Source: Entrophospora sp. SA101 (Eukaryota > Glomeromycota > Glomeromycetes > Entrophosporales > Entrophosporaceae). Taken from it: 17,353 nt of DNA. Both the position numbers and the translations under genes were made by a program. Shown here piece by piece: positions 12,292 through 17,353 of the stretch. The notes under the pieces were generated by a model that made no database searches, was not told the DNA's origin, and saw nothing but the letters and a program-made list of their open reading frames with translations. Position 1 is the first letter of the stretch, and every line of letters starts with the position of its first letter. The DNA lies in assembly GCA_958430865.1 (NCBI GenBank), contig CAUDNR010001225.1:1-17353 (forward strand), in the 5' to 3' direction.

Positions 12292-14027
12292 ATGATTTTT
12301 AAAATTGATTATAATCTATTTAATAAATCATTATTGATAAAATATTTTATCGTTATTTTATCAATAATTTTGTTAAATGGTTCTTTATTGGTCAATTGTG
12401 ATCCGGTTACAAAAAGATGGTAAGTGACAAGATAATATTTTATTTATAACAATAATAATAACAATCATGATAATGATGATAAAATAATAATAATAGGGGT
12501 CATGCAGCTACATTAGTGGGTGAAAAATAGTAAGTTAAATACATACACTTGAAAAATTATTTTCAAAAATATTTTTTAATTATTTCTCTTTCAAAAAAAG
12601 TTTGTATGTTTATGGAGGTAGATTATTACCTGTAGTTGATGATCAGAGTATTGATGAGTTTATTGATGGCATTGACACAACTGAGATATTGTATTTGGAT
12701 GTATCAGTAAACTTTGATCTAAAAAATCCAGCATGGAATCTATTAACAGCAGATAATCTTATTGCATTTCACAGTATGTCAATTGGAGGTCAAAATAACA
12801 ATTCATTAATAATATTTGGTGGTATGTCAGGTGGGAATGCACCCCCAAATCCATTATATATTTTTGATACAACAAGCAAGTCAAAGTCATTAGCTTCTAA
12901 AGCAGTTACAACAGAATGTACTAGTCGTGTGCTACACACTTCAGTCACCAAATATGATTCAAAAGTTTTTATATTAGGTGGATCCTCCATACCTGTCGCT
13001 GGAAATACTGAAGTCAGTGATGCATTAAATACGTTATGTGTGTATGATTCATTAACAGATGTATTTACAGTATCAACATTTGCAAATGGAATTTCTCATC
13101 ATACTTCAACTTTACTAAGTGATGATCTCATTTATGTTATTGGTGGTATTAATAATGTGGTGACTGTTACAGGCCTTTCTCTATTGCCAATGAATGTAAT
13201 TAATATTTATGACACTAATCTAAATAGTTGGTCCACTAAGGTTAAATATTTTTACATTACATTATAATTATAACTATTAAATTTAATTATTAAATTTAAA
13301 TAATTTATTTAAATAATTTTATTTTAAATGTTTAGACTGTTTTAGGTGATAATCCTCCTCAAAGAAGAGGTCATCGAGCTGTTGGAAGTAAGTTTTCAAA
13401 TATTAAATATCTTTGTAGCAAAATTAATTGATTATTTACATGCATATCTATCAAAACATATATCTTTCTTCCTGCTTATCATTAGCAATAAACAAGAAAA
13501 TTATTATTTATGGTGGTCGTAATGCTGATGCATCAATTATTTATGATGATGTGTTAGAACTTGATACAACTACACTGACATGGAAAATTATCCAAACTGG
13601 AGGAATAGATAAACCACCAGCATTGTTTGATCATACAATGACAATGGTTGGAACTAATATTATAATTACATATGGTAAATAATTATAATAATTGTCAGAA
13701 AATTAATTTATTAGTTGAGTTATTTATTAATTTCAACAACTTTTTTTAAACAAATTATTACATAGGATTTATGGTGAGTAAAATGTTACGTTATTTATAT
13801 ATATCTATTTATATATATTTTTAAAAAAAAATGTTTATTTTATATTAGAAAGTTGGAATTATTAATCCAGAATCAAATATATTTATACTTGATTCCTTAA
13901 CTTATAAATGGTTGGGAACATACACACCTAATATTCCAATACAACCTTCAACTTCTATGACACCAGAACCATCACAAACTTCTACAGATACTTCTGCTAC
14001 ATCATCATCATCATCATCATCATCATT

Positions 14028-14059
<32 letters not shown>

Positions 14060-15204
14060 TAGATCCAAGTCCCTCAACAAATTCTTCAAATTCTGGACAA
14101 GATGATTCATCATCATCATCATCACCACCATTACCAATATATATTATAGGAATAATTTCTGGAGCAGCATTTATAGTAGTTTTGTTAATTATTGGTTTAA
14201 TCATTTATGTATGTAAAAGGAAAGAAAAAAGGCATAACTCATATTTCACAACACCTTATGGATTAAATCAGCCTTATTCACCACCATTAACTGGTAATCT
14301 ACTGTTTAATCAATCACCCAATTATTTAACATCAAACAAAAACACACCAGACCGTTCAACATCATCATTGCCAGTCCCACCACCACCTTTATTACCACCA
14401 TCTACATTAAAAAATAAAAATAGTTCTGATAGTAGTAAACTCACTATTGTTGATCCGAATGATGTTCATCGAAATCCTCCTCGAAAACAATTTAGTATTG
14501 ACGACTATCTTGGCAATCCTTATCAACTACCATCTTTAACACTACCATCTTTAACACTACCATCTACATTAAAAAATAAAAATAGTTTTGATAGTAATAA
14601 ACTCACTATTGATGATCCAAATGATGCTTCTAGAAGTGTTGATGATTATCTTGATAATCCTTATCAGCCACGCTCACAATCTCCAATATTTTCTTACCCA
14701 TCATCTACTTTAAACTATGAAGAAAATGACAATGACAATGATGATAATAACAGCAATGATAATATAACATCATCAAATAATGATGGATCAGATTCATCAT
14801 ATTTACAATTAATGCAAGCTAATGATGATAGATTTAAAGCATCATCTATTGCAACCTCTAGTATATATACGCCTTCACGTTCCAGCAGTACTGGAAGTTC
14901 ACATATTGGCAGCACACGACCAAAAATTGATACTCAATTGAACTCAATTACTGAATCAGGTGATGTAACTCCTACAAAATTTACAACTACAACCTCTCCA
15001 AGTTCTGATATAATCGCTGCTATTAATGCTGCTGCAAAAAGTGATTCACGCAGTAGTGAAGAGGGAAGTTTCCAAAGTCCATTATTTAAAAATGAAATTT
15101 TAAGTTTACGAACTGCAACAAGATTATCTAAAATGAACCCAAATGATCATGTTGACCATGATGTTGATGAATTATTATCTAAGCTTGAAAAAGAAGACCA
15201 TTAA
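12292..15204 (+). CDS. Membrane-anchored kelch-repeat protein, 7 exons, 801 residues
   Basis: Exons are 12292-12419, 12497-12529, 12601-13240, 13336-13387, 13486-13674, 13766-13773 and 13849-15204. All introns are GT-AG and the frame is kept. Residues 1-35 form a signal peptide with a hydrophobic core ending near LLVNC. Residues 43-370 hold six kelch-like blades with Gly pairs at 59-60, 127-128, 180-181, 235-236 and 294-295 (the sixth has one Gly), each followed by a Tyr or Asp strand and often a Trp, for example LNSWSTK and LTWKI. A Thr/Ser stalk follows, with two poly-Ser runs. One helix spans about 447-471, then KRKEKRH and a 330-residue polar tail. This is the plan of a type I surface protein, perhaps a sensor or adhesin. 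The fold is well supported, the role is inferred. An in-frame ATG at 12274 is an alternative start adding six residues. It is the intact partner of the decayed copy at 9218. Confidence 0.88.
13766..13773 (+). other. 8-nt micro-exon of the kelch gene
   Basis: GATTTATG lies between a good acceptor (TTACATAG) and a strong donor (GTGAGTAA). The preceding exon ends in phase 1 and the next starts in phase 0. Joining them directly would break the frame, while these 8 nt restore it and add G-F-M between TYG and KVGIINP. The flanking introns are 91 and 75 nt. Confidence 0.72.
14000..14060 (+). repeat. TCA trinucleotide microsatellite coding poly-serine
   Basis: Runs of eight and ten serine codons, almost all TCA, are split by a TTA leucine codon and followed by another TTA. 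A shorter run of six lies at 14107-14124. Such tracts vary by slippage, so stalk length may differ between strains. The antisense frame reads as poly-Asp and is only a shadow. Confidence 0.85.
14398..14676 (+). repeat. Internal tandem duplication in the kelch protein tail
   Basis: A unit starting at 14398 (PSTLKNKNSSDSSKLTI, then DPNDV, DDYLGNPYQ) repeats from 14560 (PSTLKNKNSFDSNKLTI, then DPNDA, DDYLDNPYQ). The offset is 162 bp, 54 codons. The second unit lacks the RNPPRKQF part. Between them is a 15-bp repeat coding PSLTL twice (about 14530-14559). Near-identical DNA implies a recent event, and the conserved DDYL.NPYQ end may be a binding motif. Confidence 0.85.
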
Positions 15205-15660
15205 TTATCTTCGCAAAATACCAAGTAAAATGAAGCTCCCACATTTTTGTTTAAATTAAAAAGAAAATTTGATATAACTTCCACAATAATGATTTAATTT
15301 ATATATATATAATTTTTTTTTAATTGTATAATTATTTTTTTTAAATTCAGTTTGGGAGGTTAATTTCTTTTGGGAATGAGAACATTAGATTTTTTTTTTC
15401 TTTTTTGAATATATATATATATATTGTATTATAAATTATTTATTAAAATATATTTTTTTTGGGAACATGAGATAAAAAAATAAGACGTATCTTGCAAAAA
15501 AAAATTTTTTTTTTGACCTTCATAACATAATTGCAAGGGTAAAAGGTATGCATTAAGTAAGAGTTATGGTAAATCGGTTAATAATAAGTGTTTAATTATA
15601 TTTGCACACAAAATTTACTTTCTGCTTCAGGGATTGCAGCATATGCACAATTAAGCGCAA
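15205..15660. other. Kelch gene 3' flank, homopolymer-rich
   Basis: Long poly-T and poly-A runs and TA repeats (for example 15411-15424) follow the stop. The 3' UTR should lie here, but no clear polyadenylation signal or terminator can be picked out. Confidence 0.5.
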
Positions 15661-16105
15661 ACTTTAAAAAGGTCTCCATCTGCCTCAACATGCACCACCT
15701 GGATTATTAGGACGATACTATCATCGATATTTAGATCTGCTCCTATTCTTATCATACGTAGGATTGGAAATATTAGTAAATTGATTTTAAAAAATAATAA
15801 TGATTTTTTTTATCTTATAATATTCTTGGAAAATATGCAATATTCATAATAATAATAATAGCATATTGACAAATTTTTAATGTTTTTCATAGCCTTTATA
15901 TATGCAAATGAAAACCTTTTCTCAAGACCTCCTCAATACTTAGATAAGAGAGTTTAATGAATGATATGCACTATATCTAATTTTACTATATACCAATAGG
16001 ATGGAGGAAAGGGAGGAGGGATTCACAAATTCTTTTTTTTTCATTTTCTATGGATGAGTAAAAGTCCAATATAGTCTGTGGACCTGTTACTCCAAAACAG
16101 CATAG
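15661..16105. other. Spacer with one less AT-rich patch
   Basis: Bases 15650-15760 are richer in G and C. A 38-codon plus-strand frame (15668-15784, HAPPGLLGRYYHRYLDLLLF) and overlapping open frames in other phases on both strands exist, so I cannot choose one. The rest shows nothing recognisable beyond a purine run near 16003-16021. Confidence 0.35.
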
Positions 16106-16297
16106 ATTCCATTTGTTAATTATGCATTCACGAATAATGACGTTTTTTATTGTATCTTAAAGGCAATGAATACCCATTTGCGTTGTAGTGGAATTTATTC
16201 TTTTACTTCAGATGTGCATCTATTTCCAGAGGATTGTATGAAAGTTTGTAAGAGGATTAATTGTTTTACCAGTTTTATTTGCCCTGAGACCAATTAA
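16106..16297 (+). CDS. Small cysteine-containing open frame, uncertain
   Basis: After an acceptor-like CATAG a frame is open for 63 codons to TAA 16295-16297. The first ATG, at 16166, would give 43 residues beginning MNTHLRCSGIYSFTSDVH, with five cysteines spread to FICPETN. It has no recognisable signal peptide when started at that ATG. It may be an exon, a relic or chance. It ends 17 bp before the Tc1/mariner-type element, which may have cut away what followed. Confidence 0.25.
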   Translation: MPFVNYAFTNNDVFYCILKAMNTHLRCSGIYSFTSDVHLFPEDCMKVCKRINCFTSFICPETN

Positions 16298-16314
16298 TAC
16301 AAATAAACATTATA

Positions 16315-16843
16315 CAGTGTGTTGCGAAAAAAAATGGCACCTGCATTCTAACTAAAGTAATGTAAAATTATATCAAAGTATCAGACAATCTTGAATTACC
16401 ACATATAGAAATTTTGAAATGCACCATTATGTAGGCTTTAGAGCAATTATTATATTAAATTTCTTTTTCCAAAAATAATTGAATTTACTTTAATTGATAA
16501 AATTCTAGAAAATTTGGAAGCATGGGATTTTATATAAATAATCTTAGAACTTGAGCTGCAAAATGGCTGTATTTTTTTTTGTTATTATTATGTACGTTTT
16601 TATTCAATTGTTACCCTTGAGATGTCTAATACTTTTTGGTGGAAGTCAAAAAATTTAGTGACATCTAAAAAAAAGATGCGAATCAACTTTACAAAAAAAT
16701 GGTAATAGTAATTCATAACAAATTTTTTTTATTTAACAAACTATTCAATAAGCTTTTAAATGAATGTAATTTTATTAAATTACCTTTTGTAGTTGTTGAG
16801 ATATGCTATTCTTCATCAGTGCCATTTTTTTCGCAACATACTA
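16315..16843. mobile_element. Tc1/mariner-type MITE, 529 bp
   Basis: The left end CAGTGTGTTGCGAAAAAAAA then TGGCAC, and the inverted right end TAGTATGTTGCGAAAAAAAT then GGCAC, form inverted repeats of about 25 bp with two substitutions and a one-base difference in the A run. TA flanks both sides (16313-16314 and 16844-16845). CAGTG starts and TA targets fit the Tc1/mariner superfamily. No transposase segment is visible in the AT-rich interior. A 75-codon frame near its right end reads through the inverted repeat and is not a gene. Confidence 0.78.
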
Positions 16844-16872
16844 TATTTATAACAAGGCACATTAGTGGTGTA

Positions 16873-17255
16873 TTATGCGAAGGGGTATATATCAATACAG
16901 AACATGTTCCTTATTTCAGGATCTGATGGATTGAGAAACTTTGTAATGTTATTAAACCAATCAAAGTTTTTTTAAACGAATATAATATTATTACCATTAA
17001 TATCGTAGTTATTATTATTTAAATCTCTACATGTCCATTTGAACTTTTGTTCTTTGGTAAATCCTAAAAATTCTCGATTACTATGCTACCATTATTGTTA
17101 TTACTTGGTTCCCCTCCATCTAATCAAGAGGTATTGAAAACTTTTTATTATATTATAACTAGAATAAGAGTCAATCACCATATCACTGATATTATAAGAC
17201 CTGCTCATAGAAAGCTTACTTTGAACTGAAGGAAATTTAACAAAAAAAGTTTTCA
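16873..17255 (-). pseudogene. Right-edge coding relic, unidentified
   Basis: Minus-strand pieces in order: a frame with FPSVQSKLSMSRSYNISDMV, stopping at TAA 17103-17101; a frame with DGGEPSNNNNGSIVIENF; and a 70-codon frame from 17085 (NREFLGFTKEQKFKWTCRDL, then NNNNYDINGNN) with one TAA at 16974-16972, continuing DWFNNITKFLNPSDPEIRN to IDIYPFA and TAA 16875-16873. A 46-nt intron with GTTATA donor and GATTAG acceptor could join the first two. The third needs a frameshift. It lies next to the Tc1/mariner-type element. No family is recognised. Confidence 0.38.
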
Positions 17256-17353
17256 ACTAAAGAAATAACTGCATAAAGACAAAAAACCACAATAATCCAC
17301 AGAACATTTCAAATTTTAGAAAAGAAATTGTAAAATGTTTTTTTAATATTTAA

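Noticed and set aside
12790..12990. 66-codon minus-strand frame
   Set aside because: It lies opposite the kelch blades, which read as conserved protein on the plus strand.
13902..14204. 100-codon minus-strand frame rich in aspartate
   Set aside because: It is the antisense of the TCA serine repeat inside the last kelch exon.
14715..14915. 66-codon minus-strand frame
   Set aside because: It is antisense to the kelch tail and low in complexity.
15650..15784. Less AT-rich patch with several open frames on both strands
   Set aside because: The competing frames are equally plausible and none has splice or start signals that decide between them.
16699..16926. 75-codon plus-strand frame
   Set aside because: It reads through the interior and right inverted repeat of the Tc1/mariner-type element.

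Overview
The window looks like nuclear DNA of a very AT-rich fungus, most likely an arbuscular mycorrhizal fungus (Glomeromycotina, Rhizophagus-like). That placement is an inference. It rests on a fungal-type PEX1 cut by 19 short AT-rich GT-AG introns, a multi-exon membrane-anchored kelch gene with a decayed tandem copy, BED-finger hAT transposon remains, and long AT-rich spacers full of broken coding fragments. I see no bacterial, phage or viral feature, no rRNA or tRNA, and no CRISPR array.

Layout. 1-912: left-edge fragments, namely an open frame leaving the window and a short frameshifted relic, then the AT-rich 3' flank of PEX1. 913-5767 (-): complete PEX1, 20 exons reconstructed by hand, 1026 residues, every intron GT-AG and all phases consistent. 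5868-6185 (-): a coiled-coil-like gene relic only about 100 bp upstream of the PEX1 start. 6611-8024: a 1,398-bp hAT-type element with perfect 20-bp terminal inverted repeats, a perfect 8-bp target duplication, inverted subterminal GCCGTAA arrays and a transposase remnant cut off before its catalytic domain. 8146-8295: a 150-bp pogo/Tigger-like MITE. 8697-9193: an unidentified relic gene. 9218-10189: a degenerate tandem copy of the 5' half of the kelch gene. 10186-12146: spacer with three further coding-like relics. 12292-15204 (+): an intact seven-exon kelch gene encoding 801 residues. Its parts are a signal peptide, six kelch-like blades, a Ser/Thr stalk, one membrane helix and a 330-residue cytoplasmic tail. 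One of its exons is only 8 nt long. 15205-17353: 3' flank, a small Cys-containing open frame, a 529-bp Tc1/mariner-type MITE and a relic on the minus strand at the right edge.

Only two genes look intact, and nothing suggests that they work together. PEX1 is a housekeeping gene for peroxisome import-receptor recycling. The kelch protein looks like a surface sensor or adhesin. The spacers record repeated duplication, transposon insertion and gene decay. The best candidates for new biology are the kelch sensor-like protein with its 8-nt micro-exon, and the non-autonomous hAT family.
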